A stretch of 64,000 bases of DNA from Paracoccus homiensis (GTDB lineage Bacteria > Pseudomonadota > Alphaproteobacteria > Rhodobacterales > Rhodobacteraceae), in contig NZ_FOHO01000008.1 in NCBI RefSeq assembly GCF_900111675.1, forward strand, positions 1 through 64,000, written 5' to 3'. The notes beneath the pieces were generated by a model. It saw nothing but the letters and a program-made list of their open reading frames with translations. It was not told where the DNA came from and made no database searches. The position numbers and the translations under genes are program-made. Shown here one piece after another: positions 37,201 through 45,467 of the stretch (the stretch's first letter is position 1; each line of letters opens with the position of its first letter).

Positions 37201-37494
37201 CTAGCCGTCCCAGCCTTCCACGATCACCAGATCGGCATCGCTGACCGGTGCGCGCAACGATTTGGCATGCTGATATTCGACGCTGTGATAACAGTCCTGC
37301 GCCGCCCGCAGCGACGGAAATTCGATCACGACGGTGCGGGCCCTTGCCGCGCCCTCGACCACATCCTGCGCGCCACCACGGACCAGAAACCGCCCGCCAT
37401 ATTTCTGAAATGCCACGGCGTTGGCCCTGCGATAGGCTTCATAGGCGGCGGGGTCGGTGACATCGACATGCCCGATCCAATAGGCTTTGCTCAT
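37201..37494 (-). CDS. DUF1330 domain protein
   Basis: A 97-aa dimeric alpha-beta barrel protein of the DUF1330 family, with AYWIGHVDVTDPAAYEAYR at the start and RTVVIEFPSLRAAQDCYHSVEYQ in the middle. The fold is ferredoxin-like; some members are small stress or antibiotic-synthesis monooxygenases without known substrates. It is coupled to phzF (4-base overlap), which suggests co-expression but not a defined pathway. Confidence 0.9.
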   Translation of the reverse strand: MSKAYWIGHVDVTDPAAYEAYRRANAVAFQKYGGRFLVRGGAQDVVEGAARARTVVIEFPSLRAAQDCYHSVEYQHAKSLRAPVSDADLVIVEGWDG

Positions 37495-38360
37495 GGTTTC
37501 TCCGGTATCCTGATCTGTCCGCTGGCGATATGCGCCGCGCGCCCGGCGACACGCGCCTGAACCAGCCGCCCCTGCCGGACGACCGCCGTCAAGCCGATGC
37601 GCGATGGGCGGCCCATTTCGATCCCTTGCTGCAACAGCAGCTGCGTCTCGCCCTCGGGCAACGCGCCCGAGGCCAGCAGTTGCGCCGCCAGAATGGCCGA
37701 TGCCGACCCGGTTGCCGGATCCTCGGGGATCCCCGCATCAGGTGAAAACATCCGCGCCCGGTAACCGCTGCCCTCGCACAGATACAAATAGGCGCTGTCG
37801 ACATGGGCTGCCTGCATCAGCTGCGCCCAGTAGGGCTGGATCGGCCGCGCCGCCGCCAGGTCCCGCAACGATCGCAGCGGTACATACAGAAAGGCGGGCC
37901 CGCCCTGCCAGATCATCGGTTGATGCCCGTCAAAGCCGATCGCATCCACTGGCAGCCCCAGGGCCTGCGCGATCAACCCGCGCTCGGTCTCGCCCGGATG
38001 CGGCACCGGCAGCTTCGGGGCGACCAGCTCGGCCTTGCCATCGGCGATGGTCACGGGCACCAGCCCGGCCTCTTCCTCCAGAACGATCCGACCCGGCTGG
38101 CCCTGTGCAAGATGCAGGGCACAGCCGATGGTGGGATGACCGGCAAAGGGAATCTCGGCGGTCGGAAAGAAGATCCGCACCCGCGCATCATGATCCGGAT
38201 TGCGGGGGGCCATGACGAAGATCGTTTCCGACAGGTTGAACTGCCGCGCGATGATCTGCATCTGCCCCGTGCTCAGATCGTCGGCCCCCATGACGATCGC
38301 CAGGGGGTTGCCGCTGAAAGGGCGGTCGGTGAACACGTCGTAGATGTGAAATTCCAGCAC
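37491..38360 (-). CDS. PhzF family isomerase/epimerase-like protein
   Basis: A 289-aa PhzF-fold protein. The catalytic glutamate of the family is at E45 in NLSETIF. FAGHPTIGCA and EDPATGSAS are the other signature motifs. PhzF itself isomerises dihydro-hydroxyanthranilate in phenazine synthesis, but single genes like this one, without phz partners, act on unknown metabolites. It begins with GTG at 38360. Its ribosome-binding site AAAGGAG (9 bases upstream) lies inside the tail of repeat copy B. It overlaps the DUF1330 gene by 4 bases. Confidence 0.9.
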   Translation of the reverse strand: MLEFHIYDVFTDRPFSGNPLAIVMGADDLSTGQMQIIARQFNLSETIFVMAPRNPDHDARVRIFFPTAEIPFAGHPTIGCALHLAQGQPGRIVLEEEAGLVPVTIADGKAELVAPKLPVPHPGETERGLIAQALGLPVDAIGFDGHQPMIWQGGPAFLYVPLRSLRDLAAARPIQPYWAQLMQAAHVDSAYLYLCEGSGYRARMFSPDAGIPEDPATGSASAILAAQLLASGALPEGETQLLLQQGIEMGRPSRIGLTAVVRQGRLVQARVAGRAAHIASGQIRIPEKP

Positions 38361-38367
38361 CCTGCGC

Positions 38368-38441
38368 TTCTCCTTTGGCGAAATACCCCTCGGGGGAGTC
38401 GCGCGTCAGCGTTGCGGGGGCAGACAGCCCCCGCAACGCTG
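38368..38441 (-). repeat. Dispersed palindromic repeat, copy B, with 15-bp hairpin
   Basis: On the minus strand a perfect 15-bp stem (38441-38427 with 38421-38407, 5-base loop) is followed by CCCCCGAGGGGTATTT and a CCAAAGGAGAAG tail. The tail parallels copy A at 21276-21300. The hairpin lies 16 bases beyond the ppk2 stop and probably ends that transcript, while the tail provides the phzF ribosome-binding site. Confidence 0.7.
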
Positions 38442-38457
38442 CCTGTCGGGCAATGGA

Positions 38458-39363
38458 TCAGTATTTCTGCGGCACGTAAAGCTCGCGTGGCAGAACCTCG
38501 CGTTCATAGTCGGGATTGAAGACCCGTTCGGGCAGCTTGACCTCTTCATGGGGAACGTCGGTATAGGGGATCAGCCCCAGAAGATGGCTCATGCAGTTCA
38601 GGCGGGCGCGCTTCTTGTCGTTGCCGGGTACGATATACCAGGGCGCCTCGGGGATGTTCGTGCGCTCGAACATGTCCTCCTTGGCCTTGGTATAGCCTTC
38701 CCAGCGCACGCGCGATTGCAGGTCCATCGGCGACAGTTTCCACTGTTTCAGCGGGTCGTGAACGCGCATCAGAAAGCGCATCTGCTGTTCCTCGTCGGTG
38801 ATCGAGAACCAGTATTTGATCACCCTGATCCCCGACCGCACCAGCATCCGTTCGAATTCGGGAACGTCCTGGAAGAACTGTTCGACCTGATCCTCATCGG
38901 CAAAGCCCATGACCCGCTCGACCCCGGCGCGGTTGTACCAGCTGCGGTCGAACAGCACGATTTCGCCCCCGGCGGGCAGGTGCGGGACATAGCGCTGGAA
39001 ATACCATTGCGTCTTTTCCCGGTCCGAAGGCGCGGGCAGGGCCACCACACGCGCCACGCGCGGGTTCAGGCGCTGGGTGATCCGCTTGATCGCGCCACCC
39101 TTGCCTGCGGAATCGCGGCCCTCGAAGATGACGACGACCTTTTCCTTGTAATAGCTGACCCAGTCCTGCAGGCGGATCAGTTCGGCCTGCAGGCGCAGCA
39201 AATCCTGAAAATACAGCTTGCGGTCCATCTGGTTGGGATGGTGACTGCGATAGATGCGACGGATCTCGGCGGACAGGGTCGCGTCCTCCATCTCGATCTC
39301 GATATCCTCGTCCAGCGTGTCCTGAAGTTCGGCCTGCAACCAGTCCTTGGGTGTATCGTCCAT
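38458..39363 (-). CDS. ppk2: Polyphosphate kinase 2
   Basis: PPK2 transfers phosphate between polyphosphate and nucleoside diphosphates. The 301-aa single-domain form is class I. The Walker A loop is EGRDSAGKGG at 81-90, and Walker B with the lid is LFDRSWYNRAGVERVMGF from about 137. The closing LPERVFNPDYEREVLPRELYVP segment is typical. It lacks the second domain of class II enzymes. No ppk1 or ppx is nearby. The gene has its own hairpin downstream. Confidence 0.95.
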   Translation of the reverse strand: MDDTPKDWLQAELQDTLDEDIEIEMEDATLSAEIRRIYRSHHPNQMDRKLYFQDLLRLQAELIRLQDWVSYYKEKVVVIFEGRDSAGKGGAIKRITQRLNPRVARVVALPAPSDREKTQWYFQRYVPHLPAGGEIVLFDRSWYNRAGVERVMGFADEDQVEQFFQDVPEFERMLVRSGIRVIKYWFSITDEEQQMRFLMRVHDPLKQWKLSPMDLQSRVRWEGYTKAKEDMFERTNIPEAPWYIVPGNDKKRARLNCMSHLLGLIPYTDVPHEEVKLPERVFNPDYEREVLPRELYVPQKY

Positions 39364-39428
39364 GAATCTCTCCGCCTGTTGCGCCCCCTTTAGGACAGAT
39401 ATGTAACGGAATTACGGCTTTTGCGTCG

Positions 39429-39899
39429 CTACCGGCCAAAAGCCTGTGCGCAACTGCGCGTCACGGCCAGAACCATGCCGCCGCGATTGCCATCGACCGT
39501 GCCGCACCAGCTGCCCTTGGTGGTGAACAGGCTGCGGGTGCCGCGTGCGGGCCGATAGGCGATGCGGTTGCCATTGATGTCGAACAGGTTCAGCACGCCC
39601 CCCGCATTGGTCGCGTAATAGCCCAGAACGCCGCCATCGGCGGTGATGATCAGCCGCTTTTCATTGGCCGGATTGGTGGGCCTGTTTTCCCAGGCCGCGC
39701 CGGAATTGGCGGTGTTTCCCGATGAATTCCACGCCGCATTGGGCGAATTGGCGGCCTTCGCGGGGTTGTTGGCTGGATGGCCCGGCCCAAGATCGAAGGG
39801 CAGTTGCGTCGGGTCCAGGATGATTAGCGGGACGTCCGCCATTGCCGGGCCGGGCGGGGCGATCAGGAACAGGCAGGTCAGCAGGGTCGCGGCGCGCAT
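39429..39899 (-). CDS. Secreted Asn/Ala/Pro-rich protein of unknown function
   Basis: A 156-aa protein with a clear signal peptide (MRAATLLTCLFLIAPPGPAMA, cleavage before DVPL). The ATG at 39899 has AAAGG 7 bases upstream; an earlier ATG at 39920 gives a non-signal N-terminus. Residues about 40-80 are a low-complexity Asn/Ala/Ser/Pro stretch (HPANNPAKAANSPN and similar), probably an unfolded linker. A C-terminal domain (ITADGGVLGYYATNAGGVLNLFD) ends with two cysteines in SWCGTV and RSCAQ that could pair. I do not recognise the family. Confidence 0.75.
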   Translation of the reverse strand: MRAATLLTCLFLIAPPGPAMADVPLIILDPTQLPFDLGPGHPANNPAKAANSPNAAWNSSGNTANSGAAWENRPTNPANEKRLIITADGGVLGYYATNAGGVLNLFDINGNRIAYRPARGTRSLFTTKGSWCGTVDGNRGGMVLAVTRSCAQAFGR

Positions 39900-39959
39900 G
39901 ATATCCTTTCGGGGCTGCATGGGCGCATCATGCCAAATCGCATCGCGACCGAACAGCGC

Positions 39960-40919
39960 CTAGCATATGATCTGTTCCATCCGGTCCCATTCGGCCCGCG
40001 TGCCGGGAACCCCCAGCCGCACCCAACGGTCGGAATAAGGGAAGATCCGGCTCCAGACATGGGCGGCGGCCAGTTGGTCCTGCGCGGCCTTTGCGTCCGG
40101 AGTGTCGTACAGCCGGAACAGATGCGTCCCACCGACCGGATGCCATCCCGCAAGGCTGGCCAGGCGGTCCAGCCGAAGCCCGGCCTCGGCGTGATAGACG
40201 GTGGCGGCGTCGGCCCAGTCCAGATCGGCCATGGCGCGGGTGCCGATTTCCAGCGCGGTGCCGCTGACCGACCAGGGCGGTATGGCCGCACGACACCGGG
40301 CAATCAGGTCCGGCGCGGCGATCAGAAAGCCCAGCCGCACGCCCGCCAGCCCCCAGAACTTGCCGAAACTGCGCAGGATCAGCACGTTGTCGGGCGCGGT
40401 GGGGGCAAGGGACAGATCCGGGCGCGGATCGGCAAAGCTTTCATCGACGATCAGATGCCCGACCTGACGCGCCAGATCGGCAAGCGCCTGTGGTTGCCAC
40501 TCGCGACCATCCGGGTTGTTGGGATTCACCACCACCGCCAGATCGGCACCGGCCATCTGGTCGATCCCCGCCGCATCGCCGACCTGCCAGCCCGCCGCGC
40601 GCAGGCTGGCGGCATGTTCGTTATAGCTGGGCGTCAGCACCGCTGCGCGCCCCGTGGGCAGGATCTGCGGCAACAGCTGGATCGGGACCGATGCGCCGGC
40701 CATCGGCAGCACCCGCGCCGGATCGCAGCCGAACCATGTCGCCGCGACCTGTTGCAACTTTTCTTCGGCGGCGCGGGTGGGCAGGGCGGTCCATGCCTCG
40801 GGCGTCAGAACGGGGACCGGCCAGGGTCTGCGATTGATGCCGGTGGACAGATCGATCCAGTCGCCCGCCCCAAAAATCGCCCTTGCCCTGTCGATATCGC
40901 CGCCGTGGTCGCGCTGCAT
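39960..40919 (-). CDS. cobC: Threonine-phosphate decarboxylase (cobalamin synthesis)
   Basis: A PLP fold type I enzyme that makes (R)-1-aminopropan-2-ol phosphate for the B12 lower ligand linker. In alphaproteobacteria this protein is called CobC (CobD in Salmonella). The 319-aa protein has the PLP lysine in FGKFWGLAGVRLGF, with LIVDESFAD and NPNNPDG as the usual aminotransferase-class motifs. The ATG at 40919 matches the family N-terminus. The expected partner CobD/CbiB is not adjacent. B12 is required by Ecm at 26100. Confidence 0.9.
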   Translation of the reverse strand: MQRDHGGDIDRARAIFGAGDWIDLSTGINRRPWPVPVLTPEAWTALPTRAAEEKLQQVAATWFGCDPARVLPMAGASVPIQLLPQILPTGRAAVLTPSYNEHAASLRAAGWQVGDAAGIDQMAGADLAVVVNPNNPDGREWQPQALADLARQVGHLIVDESFADPRPDLSLAPTAPDNVLILRSFGKFWGLAGVRLGFLIAAPDLIARCRAAIPPWSVSGTALEIGTRAMADLDWADAATVYHAEAGLRLDRLASLAGWHPVGGTHLFRLYDTPDAKAAQDQLAAAHVWSRIFPYSDRWVRLGVPGTRAEWDRMEQIIC

Positions 40920-41126
40920 CTTGTATCTTATCCCCAAGTTTCTTCGCTATCTGGTAGATTTATCCCCTGCTTTCCGCAATCCGGCATGGAAATTTCACTT
41001 TACACGCTGGCAATTCACGACCACGATATCTGGTAAGAACATTCGGGCACCTATGCCCGGTCTAGTGTGACCCACAAGGAATAGCGGCGGCAGAACCGCG
41101 TCCTTAGACATAGGCAGGATGCAGGC

Positions 41127-41630
41127 ATGGCTCAGACCGATCATTTCATCGCCGGCGATGAGATCCACCCGATCGACATCGTCGAGGCCGTCGCGGCCCA
41201 TCACGAATGGGATTTCGACCGGCTGGCCGATGATCAGATCGCCATGGTTGTCGAAGGGCAGTGGCGCAACTATTCGCTGACGCTGGCCTGGTCGGCGCGC
41301 GAAGAGGTTCTGCGCCTGATCTGCACCTTCGACATGGAGCCCCCGGCCGACCGTCTGCCCAAGATCTATGAGGTGTTGAACCTGACCAACGATCAGGTCT
41401 GGGACGGCGGCTTCACCTATTGGGCGCAGCAGCGGTTGATGGTGTGGCGCTATGGCCTGGTTCTGGCGGGCGAGGCCATCGCCTCGACCGAGCAGATCAA
41501 CCAGATGATCAGCAACGCCCTGATCGCCTGCGAACGCTTCTATCCCTCGTTCCAGCTGGTCGGCTGGGGCAATACCGAACCGGCCGCCGCGCTGGACATC
41601 GCCTTGGGCGAGGCCTACGGACGGGCATAG
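41127..41630 (+). CDS. YbjN domain-containing protein
   Basis: A 167-aa soluble protein matching the YbjN family (type III secretion chaperone-like fold). Conserved parts are HHEWDFDRLADDQIAMVVEG, LRLICTFDME and VWDGGFTYWAQQRLMVWRYGLVL. In E. coli, YbjN affects motility and stress, but the biochemical role is unknown. The gene is 38 bases ahead of proC on the same strand and is usually followed by proC in Rhodobacterales, so an operon is likely. Confidence 0.87.
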   Translation: MAQTDHFIAGDEIHPIDIVEAVAAHHEWDFDRLADDQIAMVVEGQWRNYSLTLAWSAREEVLRLICTFDMEPPADRLPKIYEVLNLTNDQVWDGGFTYWAQQRLMVWRYGLVLAGEAIASTEQINQMISNALIACERFYPSFQLVGWGNTEPAAALDIALGEAYGRA

Positions 41631-41668
41631 GGGGCCGTCGCCCCCGGCAATGCAGCATGGGGGGTCTG

Positions 41669-42484
41669 ATGAGCGATTTCGACGATATCAACACGCGCGG
41701 TCTGGTTCTGGTCGGGTGCGGCCGGATGGGCGGGGCCATGTTGAAGGGCTGGCTGGCACGCGGGCTGGAACCCGGCGCGGTCACGGTGATCGACCCCCGG
41801 CTTGCGCCCGAATGGCAGGACAAGGGCCTGCGCGTGAATGCCGAACTGCCCGAAAATCCCGCCGTGCTGGTGCTGGCCGTCAAGCCGCAGATGATGGCCG
41901 AGGCCCTGGGCGAGGTGCCCGTCCTGATCGACACGCTGGTCGTGTCGGTGGCCGCGGGCACCACGATCGCGACCTTCCAGAACAGCTTTCCCACCGCGCC
42001 GATCGTGCGCGTGATGCCCAACACGCCCGCCGCCATCGGCAAGGGCATTTCCGCCATGATCGGCAATGACAAGACCAGCGCGGCGCATCTGGATCTGGCG
42101 GAAACGCTGATGCGGGCCGTGGGGCGTGTCGTGCGGCTGGACAGCGAGGATCAGATGGACGCCGTGACCGGGCTGTCCGGCAGCGGCCCCGCCTATGTCT
42201 TTCACATGATCGAGGCGATGGCCAAGGCGGGCGAGGCGCAGGGCCTGTCGGCCGATCTGGCACTGGAACTGGCGCGGATGACCGTTGCCGGGGCAGGGGC
42301 GCTGGCCATCGATGCCGATGAGGATCCCGCCGTTCTACGCCAGAACGTCACCTCGCCCGGCGGAACGACCGCGGCAGGGCTGTCGGTGCTGATGGATGCG
42401 GATGCGGGTCTGCCGCCCCTGATGGCGCGCACCGTCGCGGCGGCGACCGAACGTGGCCGCGAATTGGGAAAGGGCAACGCGTGA
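41669..42484 (+). CDS. proC: Pyrroline-5-carboxylate reductase
   Basis: Last step of proline synthesis, NAD(P)H-dependent. The 271-aa protein begins with the Rossmann motif [13 protein letters not shown]. The family signature near the C-terminus contains [19 protein letters not shown]. The frame is open upstream across the ybjN 3' end, but the ATG at 41669 follows GGGG and fits the family. An ATG at 41657 is a weak alternative. The stop overlaps the next start in GTGA. Confidence 0.95.
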   Translation: MSDFDDINTRGLVLVGCGRMGGAMLKGWLARGLEPGAVTVIDPRLAPEWQDKGLRVNAELPENPAVLVLAVKPQMMAEALGEVPVLIDTLVVSVAAGTTIATFQNSFPTAPIVRVMPNTPAAIGKGISAMIGNDKTSAAHLDLAETLMRAVGRVVRLDSEDQMDAVTGLSGSGPAYVFHMIEAMAKAGEAQGLSADLALELARMTVAGAGALAIDADEDPAVLRQNVTSPGGTTAAGLSVLMDADAGLPPLMARTVAAATERGRELGKGNA

Positions 42485-42813
42485 CGATCAGTTTCGATGA
42501 TTTCCTGAAGGTCGATATCCGCGTCGCGACGATCACCCGCGCCGAGCCGTTCCCCGAAGCCCGCAAGCCCGCCATCAAGCTGTGGGTCGATCTGGGTGAG
42601 ATGGGCGAGCGGAAATCCTCGGCCCAGATCACGCGACATTACGATCCCGAATCGCTGGTCGGCAAGAAGGTCCTGTGCGTGGTGAATTTCCCGCCGCGCC
42701 AGATCGGCCCCGTCCGGTCCGAGGTTCTGGTGCTGGGCGTGCCCGACGAGGATGGCGAGGTGGTGCTGATCGGGCCCGATCTGAATGTGCCGAATGGCGG
42801 AAGGTTGTTCTGA
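42481..42813 (+). CDS. csaA: CsaA-like tRNA-binding domain protein
   Basis: A 110-aa OB-fold homodimer of the EMAP/Trbp111 type, called CsaA in Bacillus, where it behaves as a secretion chaperone and tRNA-binding protein. Signature: [12 protein letters not shown] at the start, [33 protein letters not shown]. It starts with GTG overlapping the proC stop, and its own stop overlaps the dehydrogenase start (TGATG), forming a proC-csaA-dehydrogenase operon with translational coupling throughout. Confidence 0.92.
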   Translation: MTISFDDFLKVDIRVATITRAEPFPEARKPAIKLWVDLGEMGERKSSAQITRHYDPESLVGKKVLCVVNFPPRQIGPVRSEVLVLGVPDEDGEVVLIGPDLNVPNGGRLF

Positions 42814-43760
42814 TGAAGCTGCTTGTTACCCGGCCCATGACCGAAACGGCCACCACCGCGCTTGCCGCACGCTTTGACGTGACCTTCCGTGACAACACGC
42901 CATTGACCGTGGAACAGGCCGCGCAGGCGATGCGCGATTACGACGCGATCATCCCGACCCTGGGCGACGGATTTGCCGCCGCCGCCTTTGCGGGCGATCT
43001 GCGCTGCAAGGTGCTGGCGAATTTCGGCGCGGGCTTCAACCATATCGATATCGAGGCCGCGCGGCAGGCCGGGGTGACGGTCACCAACACCCCCGATGTC
43101 GTCACCGATGCTACCGCCGATATCGCGATGACGCTGATCCTGATGACCCTGCGCCGCGCCAGCGAGGGCGAGCGGATCCTGCGCGCGGGCGAATGGACCG
43201 GCTGGAACCCGACGCAGCTTCTGGGGGGCAATGTCACCGGTCGCACGGTCGGCATCATCGGCATGGGCCGGATCGGCAAGGCCATTGCCCGCCGCTGTCA
43301 TTTCGGCTTTGGCATGCGGGTGGTGTTTCACAACCGCTCGAACGTGTCCGCGCTGGACGTGCCGGCGCGGCAGATGGCCGATCTGCCCCAGATGCTTGAT
43401 GCCTGCGACGTGGCGGTCATCGCCGTGCCGGGTGGGGCGGGCACCCGCCACCTGATCGGCCCCGAGGAACTGCGCAAGCTGGGTCCGCGCGGCTATCTGG
43501 TGAATATCGCCCGCGGCGATGTCGTCGATGAGGCGGCGCTGATCCAGGCGTTGAACGCGGGCGGCATCGCCGGTGCCGGGCTGGATGTCTATGAACGCGA
43601 ACCGCAGGTGCCGCAGGCGCTGATCGACGCGCCGAATGCCACGCTGCTGCCGCATCTGGGCACCGCCACCGATGAAGTCCGGACCGAGATGGCGATGCGG
43701 GCCATGCAGAACCTGCTGGCATTTCTGGAGGGGCAGCGACCTCAGGATCTTGTGACTTAA
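42813..43760 (+). CDS. D-isomer-specific 2-hydroxyacid dehydrogenase (glyoxylate/hydroxypyruvate reductase-like)
   Basis: A 315-aa NAD(P)-dependent dehydrogenase of the GyaR/GhrB group. The Rossmann motif is GMGRIG (150-155). The catalytic set is R234 (NIARGDVVDE), E263 (ERE) and H281 (LPHLGTAT). The substrate is likely glyoxylate, glycerate or hydroxypyruvate, which would fit a C2-assimilating cell, but only the class is certain. The upstream frame is open; the ATG at 42813 is coupled to csaA (TGATG). Confidence 0.91.
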   Translation: MKLLVTRPMTETATTALAARFDVTFRDNTPLTVEQAAQAMRDYDAIIPTLGDGFAAAAFAGDLRCKVLANFGAGFNHIDIEAARQAGVTVTNTPDVVTDATADIAMTLILMTLRRASEGERILRAGEWTGWNPTQLLGGNVTGRTVGIIGMGRIGKAIARRCHFGFGMRVVFHNRSNVSALDVPARQMADLPQMLDACDVAVIAVPGGAGTRHLIGPEELRKLGPRGYLVNIARGDVVDEAALIQALNAGGIAGAGLDVYEREPQVPQALIDAPNATLLPHLGTATDEVRTEMAMRAMQNLLAFLEGQRPQDLVT

Positions 43761-43775
43761 CAAAGGCAATATCCC

Positions 43776-43801
43776 GGAACTGTCGGCCCTGCGCGCTTGT
43801 T
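43776..43801 (+). promoter_or_regulatory. Candidate ECF-type promoter for the CsbD gene
   Basis: GGAAC (43776-43780) and TGTT (43798-43801) are 17 bases apart, ending 40 bases before the CsbD start. This approximates the GGAAC-N16/17-CGTT pattern of general-stress ECF sigma factors. The -10 differs by one base, and many Rhodobacteraceae lack EcfG, so this is tentative. Confidence 0.3.
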
Positions 43802-43840
43802 TCCTGACCATACACAGGCAGACATCCGAAAGGGGATGAC

Positions 43841-44041
43841 ATGAACTGGGATATCGTCAAAGGAAAATGGAAGCAGATGACCGGCGCCGTCCGGGAAAAA
43901 TGGGGCGAACTGACCGAGGATGAGGTCGCCCAGATGGAGGGCGACCGCGATCAGTTGGTCGGCAAGCTGCAGGAACGCTATGGCTGGACCAAGAACGAGG
44001 CCGAGCGTGAGGTCGACGATTATTTCCGCGACAAGGTCTAG
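43841..44041 (+). CDS. CsbD family stress protein
   Basis: A 66-aa hydrophilic, highly charged helical protein. The family hallmark is the start NWDIVKGKWKQMTGAVREKWGELT, then LVGKLQERYGWTKNEAE. CsbD proteins (YjbJ in E. coli) are abundant in general stress; the function is unclear. An AAAGGGG lies 6 bases before the ATG, which is a strong signal. A terminator follows, so it is monocistronic. Confidence 0.93.
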   Translation: MNWDIVKGKWKQMTGAVREKWGELTEDEVAQMEGDRDQLVGKLQERYGWTKNEAEREVDDYFRDKV

Positions 44042-44063
44042 GTCGCGGATGTCAGATCATTCG

Positions 44064-44090
44064 GGGGCGTCCGGCAACGGGCGCCCCTTT
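44064..44090 (+). terminator. Terminator after the CsbD gene
   Basis: GGGGCGTCC pairs with GGGCGCCCC (one G-U) around a 6-base loop, followed by TTT. It is 22 bases past the stop. Confidence 0.7.
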
Positions 44091-44168
44091 CACGTCGCGG
44101 GTGGCACTTCGGACAGGGCTGGTGCTATGCCGGGCGGGCAGGATTCCCGTCCGGGTCAGGAGATGTCG

Positions 44169-45131
44169 ATGCTGTATGCCTATACCACCCGTGCGGGAAA
44201 GATCGTGCGGCTTCAGCCGGGCGATGAACTGCAATCCGCGATCTGGATCGATCTGGTGCAGCCCGGCGATGCCGAGATCCGCCAGCTGCGCGAGATCGGC
44301 GTCGATGTGCCCAGCCTTGCCGAGATGGAAGAGATCGAGATCTCGAACCGTCTGTATCGCGAAAACGGGCTGGACTACATGACCGGGGTGATCCCCGGCG
44401 AACGGGCGGATGGCGGGCGCGAGGCGATGCCCGTCAGCTTTATCCTGTCCGATCAGCGTCTGGTCACGGTGCGCCACCACTCGCCGCGGCCATTTCTGAC
44501 CTTCCCGGAGCGTGCCGAGCGTTCGACCTTGGGCTGTTCGACCCCCGATCGCCTGTTCATGGGCCTGATCGACGAAATCATCGCCCGGCTGGCCGACATT
44601 CTGGAAGGATCGGGGCGGGTTCTGGACCGCTCGATGGCCAGTGTGTTCGAGCGCGGCGCCAGCAGCGCCGCCTCGGACCGGCTGCAAGAGGCGTTGCAGG
44701 AGATCGGGCGCGAGGCCGAATTGCTGTCGCGGGTGCGCCTTGGCCTGCTGACGATCGAGCGGATCCTGGCCTTCTATATCTCGATCATCGACGAACGCCC
44801 CGAGGCCAAGCGCCTGCGCCCGGTCATCAAGGGACAGCTGCGCGATGTTCAGGCGCTGGAGGTGCATGCCGATTTCCTGTCCTCGCGCGTCAGTCTGGGC
44901 GTGGACACGACGCTTGGCATGATCAACCTTCAGCAAAACAACACGGTCCGGATCCTGTCGGTGGTCGCGGCGCTGTTCCTGCCGCCGACCCTGATTGCCA
45001 GCATCTACGGAATGAACTTTGCCAATATGCCGGAACTGGACAAGCCGTGGGGTTATCCGATGGCTCTGGGTCTGATGGCGGCCACGGCGGCCGCCGTCTG
45101 GTTCGTGCTGCGCTGGCGGAAATGGCTGTAG
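44169..45131 (+). CDS. corA: CorA-family magnesium/divalent cation transporter
   Basis: An inner-membrane pentameric channel for Mg2+ and other divalent cations. The protein is 320 aa. A large cytoplasmic N-terminal funnel ends in a long helix, and two C-terminal helices follow. The selectivity loop GMN is at 281-283 in YGMNFANMPEL. The last residues form a basic tail (LRWRKWL). AGGAG is 6 bases before the ATG at 44169 but touches the alternative ATG at 44163, so I prefer 44169. The frame stays open upstream across the CsbD gene, but that is a shadow. Confidence 0.93.
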   Translation: MLYAYTTRAGKIVRLQPGDELQSAIWIDLVQPGDAEIRQLREIGVDVPSLAEMEEIEISNRLYRENGLDYMTGVIPGERADGGREAMPVSFILSDQRLVTVRHHSPRPFLTFPERAERSTLGCSTPDRLFMGLIDEIIARLADILEGSGRVLDRSMASVFERGASSAASDRLQEALQEIGREAELLSRVRLGLLTIERILAFYISIIDERPEAKRLRPVIKGQLRDVQALEVHADFLSSRVSLGVDTTLGMINLQQNNTVRILSVVAALFLPPTLIASIYGMNFANMPELDKPWGYPMALGLMAATAAAVWFVLRWRKWL

Positions 45132-45137
45132 CCCGCG

Positions 45138-45422
45138 CTACATCTGGTCGATCAGGTCCAGCATTTCGGGCGGCAACTGATCTTCGCGCAGGGTAAAGAC
45201 CTGCGGGTTTTCCTGCCCCTCGGTCACGGTGATGCGATAGGTCAGGCGGTCGGCACAATCGGGGCAGGGCGTGCGTGTCAGACGCTGCAATTCGCGGGGT
45301 TCGAACGCGTCGCACAGTTCCTGCTGCATCTGACGGGGTTGCTGATCCACGTCGATGGTCTTTTTCATCGCGGCGGCGGTGATCCCGCCAAAGCCGCCCT
45401 GCGCCGTGATGTCGATGATCAT
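45138..45422 (-). CDS. Emfourin-like M4 protease inhibitor
   Basis: A 94-aa protein next to, and on the same strand as, an M4 protease. Its opening (IIDITAQGGFGGI) and a CPDC pair resemble emfourin, the small inhibitor coded beside protealysin in Serratia and relatives. Placement next to a protealysin-type gene is the main support. The ATG at 45422 fits the short inhibitor; an ATG at 45452 is also in frame and may be used. The inhibitory function is inferred from family and context, not shown. Confidence 0.7.
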   Translation of the reverse strand: MIIDITAQGGFGGITAAAMKKTIDVDQQPRQMQQELCDAFEPRELQRLTRTPCPDCADRLTYRITVTEGQENPQVFTLREDQLPPEMLDLIDQM

Positions 45423-45467
45423 GGCAACGCATCCACCAAGTAAGCTGCTCATCCCCGTAAAATAGGG

